A stretch of 64,000 nt of DNA from Sphingomonas sp. G-3-2-10 (GCF_012927115.1 NZ_JABBFY010000001.1:2604001-2668000); one strand, 5' to 3'; counted from the first letter of the stretch, positions 49,398 to 58,856 are shown. Program-made: numbers and translations. Notes: generated by a model not told the origin, from the letters alone.

Positions 49398-49565
49398 TCA
49401 GCGCGCGAAGGGATCGTATTCGCGAACGATCAGCGACGGATCTCCGTCGAACTCACGTTCTTCGGCAACGCCGAAATTGCCGCCTTCGATGCGGAACACG
49501 ACGACAATGGTCATCAACGTCCGTGCGAGGTTCCAGGCGTTCCGTTGTGCGAGGGTGAGCGGCAT
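49398..49565 (-). CDS. Small unknown protein (55 residues)
   Basis: ATG 49565 has CAGGAGC six to seven bases upstream, better than the longer start at 49640. The predicted product starts P-L-T-L-A-Q-R-N-A-W-N-L-A-R-T-L and ends D-P-S-L-I-V-R-E-Y-D-P-F. It is convergent with the preceding plus-strand gene, 19 bases apart. No family is recognised; the clear ribosome-binding site is the main support. Confidence 0.55.
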   Translation of the reverse strand: MPLTLAQRNAWNLARTLMTIVVVFRIEGGNFGVAEEREFDGDPSLIVREYDPFAR

Positions 49566-49854
49566 CTCGAAGCTCCTGTCCGGGGAGCGGGGACCGCCCC
49601 CGCTCGACAGGCGCCCGAAGTGTCCGGCGCACGGCCGCAATCACCGCGAAGACGAAGGCGCAGCGGCCGCATGCAAGGCATAGCGGACCCTTTACGGGTT
49701 GATGGCGTCAGGCCGTGGGCCGGGCCAAGGAAGTGCCTCCAAGAGCGGGGGCGGTTCCCGCGCGCTACGCAAAGGACGATGCCGCTCGGCCTCTCTCAAG
49801 CTGCCGTTGGTCGGCCGCAGAGCCGTCCGAACACGCTAACATGTCGCATCTGCC

Positions 49855-50616
49855 CTAGCCTTTGAGGCAGGCGATGATCCCGGTCACGACCGTCACGGTT
49901 TCGGCAACATCACGCACTTTCACGGTATCCATTCCGAGTGTGAATGCCGGATAGTCGTTGCCGCCGGGGTAGATGGCATCCCCGAGGAAGAGGATCTGCT
50001 CGAGCGGGATTGCGCTTTCCTCGCTCAACCGCCGCAGGCCATAGGCCTTGTCGACCCCCTTGCGTGTCACGTCGATCGAGGTCGTCCCACCCAGGTTGAT
50101 CGACAGATCTGGCAAGGCAGCGCGGAGCGTCGTTTGCAGCGCGGTGCGCTTTGACCGGTCCGGATCCCACGCCTCCTTGGCGTCCAGGGGCGCGCTTTGC
50201 CCCAGTCCGGAAAAGGTGATCTGGCTGCCGCGATCTTCAATCCGCTCGCCCCAGATGCGCTCATTTTCAAGACCGGCATCGGCAAGCGCACGATCGAATG
50301 CGGCGAGAATCGCCGCGCGCTCATCCGCACCGAACAGCTCGGCATACCGCTGCTGCCAGGCCCCACCGGCAAACCGGAAGAGCTTGGTACCGGTGGTCGG
50401 CATCAGCCAAAGCCGGTCGAGCGCGGTGCCCGGCGGCAACCTCGAAGCGATCTGCTTCTCGAATTGCGGCCAGTCCCCGCCAGAGATGATCGCGGCGTCC
50501 GCAACCGCCAGCAGCCCAGAAAGCAACGCGGCGACTTCGTCCGACAAGGGCTGCTTGCTCTCGGCGAGGGTACCATCCAGATCGAAGGCGATCAGCTTCT
50601 TCACCGGACCTGGCAT
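49855..50616 (-). CDS. HAD-superfamily (IIB, phosphomannomutase-like) hydrolase
   Basis: From ATG 50616 the product is 253 residues. A GTG at 50628 is an alternative, but GAGGCAGG supports the ATG. The first HAD motif is F-D-L-D-G-T-L (nucleophile Asp12, acid Asp14). A later S-G-G-D-W is motif II, and F-L-G-D-A-I-Y-P-G-G-N-D-Y-P the last acidic motif. The layout fits HAD-IIB enzymes such as sugar phosphatases and eukaryotic-type phosphomannomutases. The substrate is unknown. It follows the MucR gene at 42 bases. Confidence 0.85.
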   Translation of the reverse strand: MPGPVKKLIAFDLDGTLAESKQPLSDEVAALLSGLLAVADAAIISGGDWPQFEKQIASRLPPGTALDRLWLMPTTGTKLFRFAGGAWQQRYAELFGADERAAILAAFDRALADAGLENERIWGERIEDRGSQITFSGLGQSAPLDAKEAWDPDRSKRTALQTTLRAALPDLSINLGGTTSIDVTRKGVDKAYGLRRLSEESAIPLEQILFLGDAIYPGGNDYPAFTLGMDTVKVRDVAETVTVVTGIIACLKG

Positions 50617-50658
50617 CCTGCCTCGCACATAATTTCACTCAGCTCGCAGCATCGCCGA

Positions 50659-51156
50659 TCAGCTCTGCTTGGCGCGCCGAGGCGCAGGTTTCGCAGCATC
50701 CGCGGCTCCGGTGCCTCGGCCGCCACGCCCCTTGGCGCCCAACCCGATCTTCTTGGCCATCGCGCGGCGCTGCTCGGAATAGCTGGGAGCGACCATCGGA
50801 TAATCAGCTTTGAGGTTGTAGCGCTCGCGATACTGCTCGGGCGACAGGCCATGGCCTGAGAGATGCCGACGTAGCGTCTTGTACGGCTTGCCGTCGATCA
50901 GCGAGATGATGTGATCCTTAGACGCCAATGATTTGCGTACCGTGACGGCGGGCGTGAAATCCTGTTGGTCGGGCGCTTCCTCGGCATTTTCAACAGGTGC
51001 ACTGGCGCTGCCGGAAAGCTCGGTGATCGTCGCGTGCATGGTGCGCAAGAAGGTCGGCACTTCTTCGGCCGTGCACCGGTTGTTCTGGTTTCCGAGCCAG
51101 GCGATGGTGAGTTCGGCCGCGAGTTCAACCGGGTTCAAACTGTTCTCGTCCGACAT
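50659..51156 (-). CDS. MucR/Ros-family transcriptional regulator lacking the zinc cysteine
   Basis: ATG 51156, eight bases after GGAG, gives 165 residues. The MucR pattern is clear: L-A-A-E-L-T-I-A-W-L-G-N near the start, then D-G-K-P-Y-K-T-L-R-R-H-L-S-G-H, then Y-P-M-V-A-P-S-Y-S-E-Q-R-R. The classical Cys2His2 site is degenerate: the family's I-C-L-E type cysteine reads I-S-L-I here, while the two histidines remain. Ros/MucR proteins repress exopolysaccharide and mobile-element genes by binding AT-rich DNA. It is divergent from the 175-residue gene at 51317. Confidence 0.88.
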   Translation of the reverse strand: MSDENSLNPVELAAELTIAWLGNQNNRCTAEEVPTFLRTMHATITELSGSASAPVENAEEAPDQQDFTPAVTVRKSLASKDHIISLIDGKPYKTLRRHLSGHGLSPEQYRERYNLKADYPMVAPSYSEQRRAMAKKIGLGAKGRGGRGTGAADAAKPAPRRAKQS

Positions 51157-51316
51157 TGGATACACTCCATGGATTATTCAGCGACTCGCGCCACGTTGCC
51201 GCTCCTTTGCGTCTGCGACAATGAATAGTCTCGAAAGAAGTGCCGAACGAACCGCCTGCACTCATTTCCTTTCGCATCCTCACCTATTCTCAACGGGCTT
51301 TGGCTACGCTGGGGAT

Positions 51317-51844
51317 ATGAATGCGCAGACCCAGAATCTCAAAGGCCTGCCGCTGCTGGATTTTGACGCAGCATGCTCGCGGCTGAACCAATGGCGCGGT
51401 CAGATGATCGAGAATTTCGCGCGATGCGAGCAGGCGGTGACCGAGGCGCTCGCAGCGCTCAACGGAAACGGGATCGAAGTGAAAGGCGCCAAGCTTCCGC
51501 ATCTCGTCGGCCAGCGGTATGAGCGGTTGGCGGCCATCCTGTCATCCGTTGAAATGCAATCCGGTCACCGCAAAAATGCGCTTTCCTCGATCAATCAGTT
51601 TCGAACCCACGATGCCATGCGGGCCATGCTTTGCCACGGCGTGACGAAGATTGCAGTCGACCGCGCTGGCGAATGGGTCGCCCTCATGACATTGATCAGC
51701 TTCAAGTCCGGAAGCACGACAACGACCAAACTGACGCTGCAGGAAGGCGAATCGGGGCCGTTGCTAGAGCAGATCGTCGATCAGCGCCGTCGGGTCTGCA
51801 CCGCCCTCGGGCAGGTGCGGCGCGAGCTGAAGCAGCTGGCATAA
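51317..51844 (+). CDS. Unknown protein, 175 residues
   Basis: ATG 51317 is preceded by GGGGA. The frame is open to 50933, but the upstream part is antisense to mucR. The protein is soluble, with L-L-D-F-D-A-A-C-S-R-L-N-Q-W and C-E-Q-A-V-T-E-A-L-A-A-L-N helices. A possible beta-sheet region follows (W-V-A-L-M-T-L-I-S-F), then a C-terminal helix with Q-R-R-R-V-C-T-A-L-G-Q-V. No family is recognised. It is divergent from mucR and convergent with the large STAND gene, four bases away. Confidence 0.65.
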   Translation: MNAQTQNLKGLPLLDFDAACSRLNQWRGQMIENFARCEQAVTEALAALNGNGIEVKGAKLPHLVGQRYERLAAILSSVEMQSGHRKNALSSINQFRTHDAMRAMLCHGVTKIAVDRAGEWVALMTLISFKSGSTTTTKLTLQEGESGPLLEQIVDQRRRVCTALGQVRRELKQLA

Positions 51845-51848
51845 TCGT

Positions 51849-54800
51849 TCAGCGCTTCTTGTCTGCTTTCCTGGCCTCATCCTCGATCGCTTTGCTCCGG
51901 CGATCCCGGAGATTACGCGCCTCCAGCAGAAATTCGACCGGACTGTCACTGATGAATGGCTGCAAGCTGGTCGGATCGTCACGATTCCAGAGCAAATGCG
52001 GATCGACAAGGTCGAACACGGTTTGCAACCGCGCCCAGCGCAGCGGCTTGCTTGATTCAGCCATCGCCGCAAGATGACCCTTCGCAGCTGCTTCCAGCAC
52101 GCGGCGCCGGACCGATTCATGCGCGTCATCGCGCAAATGTCCGTCGTCAGTATTGGCGAAATCGGCGAGCCAGGCGATGTCGATATCTGGTGGCACCCAG
52201 CCGGCGAGGCGGGTGCCGGCACGCTGTTCATCCTCTGAGCCGAGAATGAGCGTCGATGCGACCTCCGCCAGTCGCGCGCCGCCAAGGTGCGAACGCAAGC
52301 GCTGCGAGATCGCCAGCTCGATCGACGGCAGGGCCTTGGCAAGCTGGGGCACCAGCACCGCGACCGCGCTCTCCAAATTGCTGCGCAGCATCAGTTCGAT
52401 CGCGTCGGTGGACCGGTGCCGCGCGTACAGGCGGGATGCGGCAAAAAACGCTTCAGCGGGGTCTGTTTCCAACAGATAGAAGATGCCGCCCACGGGTCGG
52501 CTCGCGAAGCTGTCGGGGCCACGATAGGCGGCACGGAGCAACTCGACATGCGACCGCTCGTCGCCATGGGCGGCAAGCAGGCGAAGATCTTCGCTTTCGA
52601 TGAGCAGATGGCCCCCCTCGCGCGATCGAAGCAGAAAGCGAACGACCGCTTCTCGGCTGTCGGCATGCTCTTGAAGCGGCGCCAGATATGAATGCCGCGA
52701 TGTAGACCAGGTCCCGAGGTCCAGGCCCTCGAGCCATTCGCAGACCGCTGTGCGAGCTTCCGCGTCGCCGACATAGGCCAGATAGGAAGCGACGAACTGG
52801 GCATTGTCGTCCGCCGTCCCGTGCATGATCTCCCGTGCGAGCGGCAGAAGTGCGGGGGTGTAGACGTCGAGCGCCTTGAAGGTGGCAATCACGGTATGAC
52901 GGATCGCGGCCGTCGTCGCCGGATCCAGATATACCTGGATCAGCGCGTTCGCCTCTTCGGGCTTTGCGAGGAGCCCGGCGAGGCCCGCCGCGGTCTCATT
53001 GGACACGGGCGAACCGTCCGCCACCAATTCCTCGACGCGAAGGCGCAACGACTCCGTCTCTCGCCCTTCCGCGCTGCGCATTTCCGCGGCATTGACATAG
53101 ACCGGGCTTCCCGCCCGGATCATCTCCTCGAGCAACGCATCCGCGCGATGGATCGCCAGCGCTTCCATCACCACGACTTGCCGATAGGTGTCGTCGGTTC
53201 TCGGCTCGACGGCCTCCATGAGCGCGGCGCGCACCGTCGGGCTTTCGTCCCACCGGGCAGCGAGCACTCCGTCTTCCCGGCCGAACCGGTCTTCGCGCGC
53301 CAGCTCGGCCGAGACGAGGTCGGCGTACCCCGTGCCGCCGATCATCGCCAAGACGCGCTCGAACTGGTTTCCTTCCGTATCTCTGACGCGTGAAGTGCGC
53401 CCCGAGCGATTGATCGCAAAGCGAGTCAGTTCGACCTCAAACGGCAATCCCGCCCGTTCGCGAAGCGCATCGAATTGCCACGGGTGAGGCAATTCGCACA
53501 GAAAGCGAATGGGATGGCGCACGCCGATTTCGGGATCCTCGTCATCAACCGCCGCTTGGTTGAGGATCACCAGATCTTCTGTGAGGCGGTCGAGAATCCA
53601 GTCGAGCGTGCGGCGATCGACCAGTTCAGGATGGTGACCGTAGAACAGGACAAGCTCGGTAAGCGGCTTGTCGCCTTTGCCGACATGCTCAAGCACCGCA
53701 TCGGCCAGCTGGTCGGGATCGTGGCGGGCGAGGTCCTCGATCCACCAGTCCGCCGCGCTCCAGCCGTGCTTTCCGGTCCTCGCGCGCAACTGCCGAAGGG
53801 CGGCTTCCGGATCGAGGCGAGCGCGTGCTCTCATGACGCGATCGGACATCCAGTCGTCGCGGCTCAGCGGGACACGGTCGAGCAACTCGCTGTGCACAGC
53901 TCCGCCGAACTGATGCATGATCTGCAGCAGCGCCTTGCTATCAGCGGGCAGTAGCGCGAGCAGCCGGTCCTGGTTCGCTTCCCACATCCTGCGCGCATTG
54001 CTCCCGGCAATGCAGCGCTTGTCGTTAAGGCACCACAGAAGCTGTTCAAGTGCGACGATGTCCGTCGCTTCCGCCAGTGCGCACGCGAGCCAATCCGGGG
54101 CGGCGCTTACCGCTGTCTTCAGCGCGTCGATGCTCAGATCGTAGCGGGAGCTGATCTGGCCGAACTGCTTGGCCGGCTGACGCTCGCGTTGATAAAGGTC
54201 GAGCGCCGCCGCGCGCTCGACCTGCAGCGCAAGGAACTGGTCGAGGTGTGTTGGCAAGGGCACGGCACGGGCTACCTTCAGCGCGACGGTCACGCCCGGC
54301 TCGCCACCACTGAGCAGCCGTCCGACCGACTCCGCGAGGCTCGGGCGAGAGGTTTCACCCGCCTCGACGATGGCCACGGGCAAATGATGCGGAATGTCCC
54401 AATGCGCGTTGGGGTCATAGTCTCGTACGGCGAGCGCCTCTAGCGCCGGCAGCAATGCTGGCCCGACGGTTCCGACAGCCTTCCAACGATCTTCGCGCCG
54501 CCATTCCTGCGGTTCGTCCCGCACATTGGCGAAGATCAGGTCTGCAACGAAATCGGCCGGCGCGCGAGGCAGCAGCAACCAGACCAGATCGTGGAAGACA
54601 TAGCCAAGCCGCCGACCAAGTGCAGCGCCCGAGGCGCTGGTGATGCCCCCCAAGGTGTCGAGGACAGAATCGGTCCGCTCGACGTCCCAGCGATTATCGA
54701 GGATCTCCCCCGCGAGATATTCGGCGACTGCCCAGTTTAGCATGCGATCCGATGCGAAGCGGAACTGGTCCGTCTCGGCCCGTTGCAAAAGCCCGACAGC

Positions 54801-56399
54801 TTCGAGCCGTCGGATCGCATCTTCATCAAGACCGACAGCCTGAAGCTGGCGCGGACGCCAGGGATATTCGGGGGTGCTGGTGCAGAGCGTGCCGGCGAGC
54901 GCAGTCAGCCGGGACCGATCGAACGGATGGTCATACTGGTCCCGGGCCTGACCGGTCGCTTCGCGCCAATAGGATTGGAAGAGCTCATATTCAGTGACGC
55001 CGACCCAGCTCTCGCGTTCTGGAAGGCGCAGGAATATCTTGGCATGGATCGGCTTGAGCAACAGCTCGAAGACATCGTCCGGCATGGTTTCAAGTGGCGC
55101 TGCACGACCGTGCGTTTCGAGGTACCGCCGCAACTCGGAGCTGGTAAAATTGTCGATCGGAACGATGTGGGCGGCGGGCGCCACCTCGGTGACGATGCGC
55201 GTAATCCGGGGCTGCGACGAGATGACCAAGTGGATGCCGAGCGTCCGCCAGTCGGTTCGCGCAAGCTCACGCGCGACGGTCCTGTCCTGAACGTCGTCCA
55301 CATAGATCGTAAGCCACGGCAGGCCTGTCCCGTCCGCGCGCCATAGCGTGCGCGCGATAACCGGCAGCGACGAGCGGTCACGAAACGCGGGCAGCCAGAG
55401 GCTATCGTTGACTGCATCCTCAACGTCCTGCGCGCGGATCGGCGACGGGACGAGAATGGCCGCTTGCCCCCGGTCGAGCTGCGCGAGCGCAGCCTGGCAA
55501 AGCGACCATGTCTTACCCTGACCGGATTCGCCTGAAAGCACGGTGATCTCAGCCTGAGCGACAAGCGGGTCGAGGCGCGCCTGCGCTTCGGGACGATAGC
55601 CCAGCGCGTTGCTCGCATGTTGGACCTGACGAAGCGCCAGTCGAGGCAGCGTCTGGAAGTGGGCGAGCCTCGACATGGCGTCGCGGTCGATCAAGTTGAG
55701 AAACTTGGTGATGTCGAGCGGCTGGCCTGCGGTGGCAGCATCGGCCAGCCGCGACATCAATTCATGCCTTTTGTCTTCGGGCGACTGGGCAGGAGCCAAC
55801 ATGGGCGTCAGCAGCGCCTCGACTTCGCTCTCGGACTGATGGCTGTCGATGACCTCCAGCGCCAGGGTATCGAGCACGTGCAATAGCCGTACGTCGCTGA
55901 TCTCCCGCCCGGCGCTTGCAGCCAGGGCATCGAGAAACTCGGAGCCGGTGAGCTGCTTGCGGGCCCAACGAAAACGTCCGGTCCCTTCGCCACCGGACTG
56001 CCGCCATGCGAGAAACTGGCGAAGCGGAGCGAGGCCATCGGGATTGTCGGTAACGAAGCGAAATCGCTGGCGGGCGCCGAGAATTGCCGCGTCGATCAGA
56101 TCCGGGAGCACATCCGCCGCAATGCCTCCGGTCGTCCATGGCCTGCCGCGCCGGATCTTGATCTGCTCGATGACCGAGTAATCTGGCAGGTTCAGGCTGA
56201 CGTCGCCCCCCGCCGCCGGTTCAAGCGTAAGGATCATCCCCGACATCTGGCCGCTGGGGGACGCGAACCGTGCGGTCGCTTGCATCCCCAATTGAAGGCT
56301 GCGCAGAATCTGGAACAGGAAGCCAGCAATGGCGCGCCGGCCACCGGCGGCACGGACGCCCGGCGGCTCCGCCGGCGTGCCGGTGACGATCGCGGTCAT
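51849..56399 (-). CDS. Large STAND-type NTPase with N-terminal nuclease-like region and HEAT-like repeats
   Basis: The 1516-residue protein starts with G-R-R-A-I-A-G-F-L-F-Q (about 20-30) and V-I-E-Q-I-K-I-R (76-83, QxK at 79-81). This pattern is seen in DUF4297/Cap4-type and other PD-(D/E)xK effector nucleases. An NTPase module follows: Walker A GESGQGKT 290-297, Walker B L-T-I-Y-V-D-D-V-Q-D 363-372 and a sensor-like S-S-Q-P-R near 394. Residues about 600-1500 are helical repeats. This effector-NTPase-sensor plan is that of Avs/STAND antiviral proteins. It follows the MNT-HEPN gene by 64 bases. Defence role is inferred. Confidence 0.7.
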   Translation of the reverse strand: MTAIVTGTPAEPPGVRAAGGRRAIAGFLFQILRSLQLGMQATARFASPSGQMSGMILTLEPAAGGDVSLNLPDYSVIEQIKIRRGRPWTTGGIAADVLPDLIDAAILGARQRFRFVTDNPDGLAPLRQFLAWRQSGGEGTGRFRWARKQLTGSEFLDALAASAGREISDVRLLHVLDTLALEVIDSHQSESEVEALLTPMLAPAQSPEDKRHELMSRLADAATAGQPLDITKFLNLIDRDAMSRLAHFQTLPRLALRQVQHASNALGYRPEAQARLDPLVAQAEITVLSGESGQGKTWSLCQAALAQLDRGQAAILVPSPIRAQDVEDAVNDSLWLPAFRDRSSLPVIARTLWRADGTGLPWLTIYVDDVQDRTVARELARTDWRTLGIHLVISSQPRITRIVTEVAPAAHIVPIDNFTSSELRRYLETHGRAAPLETMPDDVFELLLKPIHAKIFLRLPERESWVGVTEYELFQSYWREATGQARDQYDHPFDRSRLTALAGTLCTSTPEYPWRPRQLQAVGLDEDAIRRLEAVGLLQRAETDQFRFASDRMLNWAVAEYLAGEILDNRWDVERTDSVLDTLGGITSASGAALGRRLGYVFHDLVWLLLPRAPADFVADLIFANVRDEPQEWRREDRWKAVGTVGPALLPALEALAVRDYDPNAHWDIPHHLPVAIVEAGETSRPSLAESVGRLLSGGEPGVTVALKVARAVPLPTHLDQFLALQVERAAALDLYQRERQPAKQFGQISSRYDLSIDALKTAVSAAPDWLACALAEATDIVALEQLLWCLNDKRCIAGSNARRMWEANQDRLLALLPADSKALLQIMHQFGGAVHSELLDRVPLSRDDWMSDRVMRARARLDPEAALRQLRARTGKHGWSAADWWIEDLARHDPDQLADAVLEHVGKGDKPLTELVLFYGHHPELVDRRTLDWILDRLTEDLVILNQAAVDDEDPEIGVRHPIRFLCELPHPWQFDALRERAGLPFEVELTRFAINRSGRTSRVRDTEGNQFERVLAMIGGTGYADLVSAELAREDRFGREDGVLAARWDESPTVRAALMEAVEPRTDDTYRQVVVMEALAIHRADALLEEMIRAGSPVYVNAAEMRSAEGRETESLRLRVEELVADGSPVSNETAAGLAGLLAKPEEANALIQVYLDPATTAAIRHTVIATFKALDVYTPALLPLAREIMHGTADDNAQFVASYLAYVGDAEARTAVCEWLEGLDLGTWSTSRHSYLAPLQEHADSREAVVRFLLRSREGGHLLIESEDLRLLAAHGDERSHVELLRAAYRGPDSFASRPVGGIFYLLETDPAEAFFAASRLYARHRSTDAIELMLRSNLESAVAVLVPQLAKALPSIELAISQRLRSHLGGARLAEVASTLILGSEDEQRAGTRLAGWVPPDIDIAWLADFANTDDGHLRDDAHESVRRRVLEAAAKGHLAAMAESSKPLRWARLQTVFDLVDPHLLWNRDDPTSLQPFISDSPVEFLLEARNLRDRRSKAIEDEARKADKKR

Positions 56400-56463
56400 G
56401 CGGCCGCGAGGTTCAGGGGATGGCTGCCGATATCAAGCGAGGCTTGCCCGACCTGCACGCCAG

Positions 56464-57387
56464 TCACGCGTCGGCGGCAGCGCGAAGTTCGCCGAGCCGC
56501 TCAAGGCAGAGTTGCTCGACGATATCGCGCAGCCGCTTCACGGAAGCGGCGAGCGCGTCCAGATCGTCCGTGCCGATCTCGTAGCTCGGCGAGTAGCGAG
56601 CCTCGACATAGGCGCGCTTGAGCAGCTCGAAGCGACGGCGATCGAGACGGGTGTCGCGGGGCCAAGCGTTGATAAGCCGCGGCTCCTTGTCCTCCGCCAA
56701 CGAACGCAAGAATTTGATATTGTGGGAGCGAGGGAAGTAGAGCGTGCGCACCAATAGAAAGCACGCGTAGGCGGTCTCGGTCGCCTGATGCAGATTGAAT
56801 ACGGCCTTGTTCCGCCAGTCGCGATCTGACCCTTCGGTCGTGGCCAACTCGGCCATCCGGAGCCAATTGGCCATCGATAGGCTCTCGGCTTCGAAGTATC
56901 GCTCTGCCATCGCAACCGCGTCAGCGGCGGTCAGCGGCTTAGGCGCCGCGAGCGCATGGTTCGGTAGATCGTACAGCACCACGCCATCCCGAACGATATC
57001 GACCCAGAAATACTCACCGCGCTGGAGAGCCTGGTTCACCTCGTTGAGCGTGTGGACGATGACGTTGACCGGGCGCCGCACGGCCGGATCGTGGAGGATC
57101 TTGTCCTCCGCGATATACCAGTAGGCGGCGATATCGGTCAGGTCCTCATGGCTGACGATAACCAGCAAGTCGAAGTCGGACTGATAGCCGTTGTCCGGCT
57201 CATCGACCCAATCGTCACGCGCATAGCTGCCGAACAGAATGATCTTGAGAATCTTGCCGTTCTTCTTCCACGGCTGGGTCGAAGTGGAGATGGCCTGCGC
57301 GAATTCCGCCATCAGCGTGTCGCGCACGCGCGCCAGCTCTGCCTGCTGGACGTCCGGGAGGTGGTCGAGATCGACGCGCATTGTCAT
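56464..57387 (-). CDS. Nucleotidyltransferase-HEPN fusion protein
   Basis: The 307-residue protein has an N-terminal nucleotidyltransferase domain: F-G-S-Y-A-R-D-D-W at 52-60 and S-D-F-D-L-L-V-I-V (Asp71, Asp73) complete its metal site. A C-terminal HEPN-like region shows A-V-F-N-L-H-Q-A-T-E and a late Y-S-P-S-Y-E-I segment. Separate MNT and HEPN proteins form a known toxin-antitoxin pair; here both are in one chain. A second ATG two codons in has slightly better spacing to AGGAA. It leads into the STAND gene and probably shares its operon. Confidence 0.82.
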   Translation of the reverse strand: MTMRVDLDHLPDVQQAELARVRDTLMAEFAQAISTSTQPWKKNGKILKIILFGSYARDDWVDEPDNGYQSDFDLLVIVSHEDLTDIAAYWYIAEDKILHDPAVRRPVNVIVHTLNEVNQALQRGEYFWVDIVRDGVVLYDLPNHALAAPKPLTAADAVAMAERYFEAESLSMANWLRMAELATTEGSDRDWRNKAVFNLHQATETAYACFLLVRTLYFPRSHNIKFLRSLAEDKEPRLINAWPRDTRLDRRRFELLKRAYVEARYSPSYEIGTDDLDALAASVKRLRDIVEQLCLERLGELRAAADA

Positions 57388-57412
57388 TTCCTAGCTGTGG
57401 CGGGCCGTTTCC

Positions 57413-57619
57413 TCAATGTTCCTGCTCGTCATTCGGAAATTCCATCAGGTGGACCATGGCGGAGGCGAGGCGTTGTTCGACTTCGGCGACGGTGATGTCG
57501 AGCTCTGCTGCGATCTCGAAAAAGTCGAGGTCGCGGTAGCGGGCACGGTGAAACACCTGCCATTCTGGGTCGGGCATCGCGTCGATGGCGCGACGTAGCC
57601 TGCGAAGTTTGCGGTTCAT
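57413..57619 (-). CDS. Small sigma-70 region 4-like protein
   Basis: ATG 57619 follows GGAG at seven bases and gives 68 residues. The sequence has only a sigma region 4-like helix-turn-helix: D-A-M-P-D-P-E-W-Q-V-F-H-R-A-R-Y, then F-F-E-I-A-A-E-L-D-I-T-V-A-E-V-E-Q-R-L. No region 2 is present, so it cannot act as a full sigma factor. It may be a DNA-binding or anti-sigma-like regulator. It lies 25 bases upstream of the MNT-HEPN gene on the same strand. Confidence 0.7.
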   Translation of the reverse strand: MNRKLRRLRRAIDAMPDPEWQVFHRARYRDLDFFEIAAELDITVAEVEQRLASAMVHLMEFPNDEQEH

Positions 57620-57802
57620 GATCATTCTCCATCGCATGTCGGCTGAAGCCGGGGGAGAGACGGTGCGGGTCCGCGACAGGAGGCGCGGCGCATCCGCAGG
57701 GCCGGAACGAAGTGAAGGACGTGGGCCGAGGCCCGCGTTGCGGCACGCCGGCGCGGGCCCAGGCCCGGCTCGCCCGGCTTTGGCCGATTTTGGAGGCGGC
57801 GA

Positions 57803-58726
57803 TCATCGCTTCCGGTGATCGATGATCGCGATGCCTGCGCTGCGTGCCTTGTCGAACAGATTGTCCTGGATGCCGCCACCGGGGAAGATGATGATGCCGC
57901 GCGGCATCAGGCCGATGACGTGGTCGTTGCGCTTGAACGGTGCGGATCCACGGCTGTGTTTTGCGAAATCGGGTGCGATCGGGACTTGCTGCACCTTGCG
58001 CTCGCGGGCCCAAAGAGCTGCGATATGCTCGGTACCGGTGCGCGAGGCGCCGTGGAGGAGCACCATGCCGGGGTGGCGACCATGGACCTGGTCGAGCACC
58101 TGCCAGATCGTGCGATGGTCCGAATAGTCTGCGCCGCCGCTGACATAGATGCGCTCACCGGGAGGGACGAGGAGCTTCGCGTCGGCATGTCGCCGGTCGT
58201 TGACGAACTCGCGGCTCTCGATCACCGCGGCAGTCATTGCCCGCCGGTTGAGCATCGAACCGGACTTGGGCAGCCATGGCTTGCGCAGATAGTGCCGGAA
58301 CTGCTCGGCGAATGCCTCGCGAAAGGCTTCCATCGCATCGCGGCGCTCGATCATCGACCGGCCCTCGGCGATCAGTCTCTCGAGTTCGACCGACATGACT
58401 TCCGAACCGTCCTGCCCGCGCTGGGAGCGCTTCTGCGCCAGCTCGTTGGAGTCCAGTTGATGGTCGACGCGCTCGGTCGCGCGGTGGAAGACATTTGTGA
58501 AACCCCAGAGTAATTCCTCCAGCTCGGGCTCGAGGCGTGTGTCGGCGAGGCTTGCCGCCATCGCATCGAACGTGTCGGCCGCCGCCGCCTCGACCAAGCG
58601 CCCTTCGGGAAGCGGTCTCGGATCCAGCTCGTCGTCGAACGGCCGCCGGCCGAACAACTGCAGCTCCTCCAGCAAATGGGCGAACTGCGATCCGCCTTCG
58701 CTCGTCATGTCGTGAATATCGTCCAT
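57803..58726 (-). CDS. DUF2493 domain protein
   Basis: ATG 58726 with GGAG eight bases upstream gives 307 residues; the frame extends upstream into non-coding repeats. The C-terminal half has the DUF2493 (SLOG-like Rossmann) pattern: R-I-Y-V-S-G-G-A-D-Y-S-D near the start, L-L-H-G-A-S-R-T-G-T-E-H-I-A, then V-P-I-A-P-D-F and I-I-F-P-G-G-G-I-Q-D-N. The N-terminal half is helical. SLOG domains often bind nucleotides. The gene is common in mobile elements of this type. It has a long structured leader. Confidence 0.85.
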   Translation of the reverse strand: MDDIHDMTSEGGSQFAHLLEELQLFGRRPFDDELDPRPLPEGRLVEAAAADTFDAMAASLADTRLEPELEELLWGFTNVFHRATERVDHQLDSNELAQKRSQRGQDGSEVMSVELERLIAEGRSMIERRDAMEAFREAFAEQFRHYLRKPWLPKSGSMLNRRAMTAAVIESREFVNDRRHADAKLLVPPGERIYVSGGADYSDHRTIWQVLDQVHGRHPGMVLLHGASRTGTEHIAALWARERKVQQVPIAPDFAKHSRGSAPFKRNDHVIGLMPRGIIIFPGGGIQDNLFDKARSAGIAIIDHRKR

Positions 58727-58856
58727 CCGAACTACTCCAAGCTGGGGCCGCGTCCTTGCGGCCTTCCTGGCGACAAGAGGCGGCGGCGCCCGCGACCGCG
58801 CACGGCCGAGCGAAGCGGCCGGCGAAGCCGGCGGGCGCCGAAGCGAAAGCGGAGGA

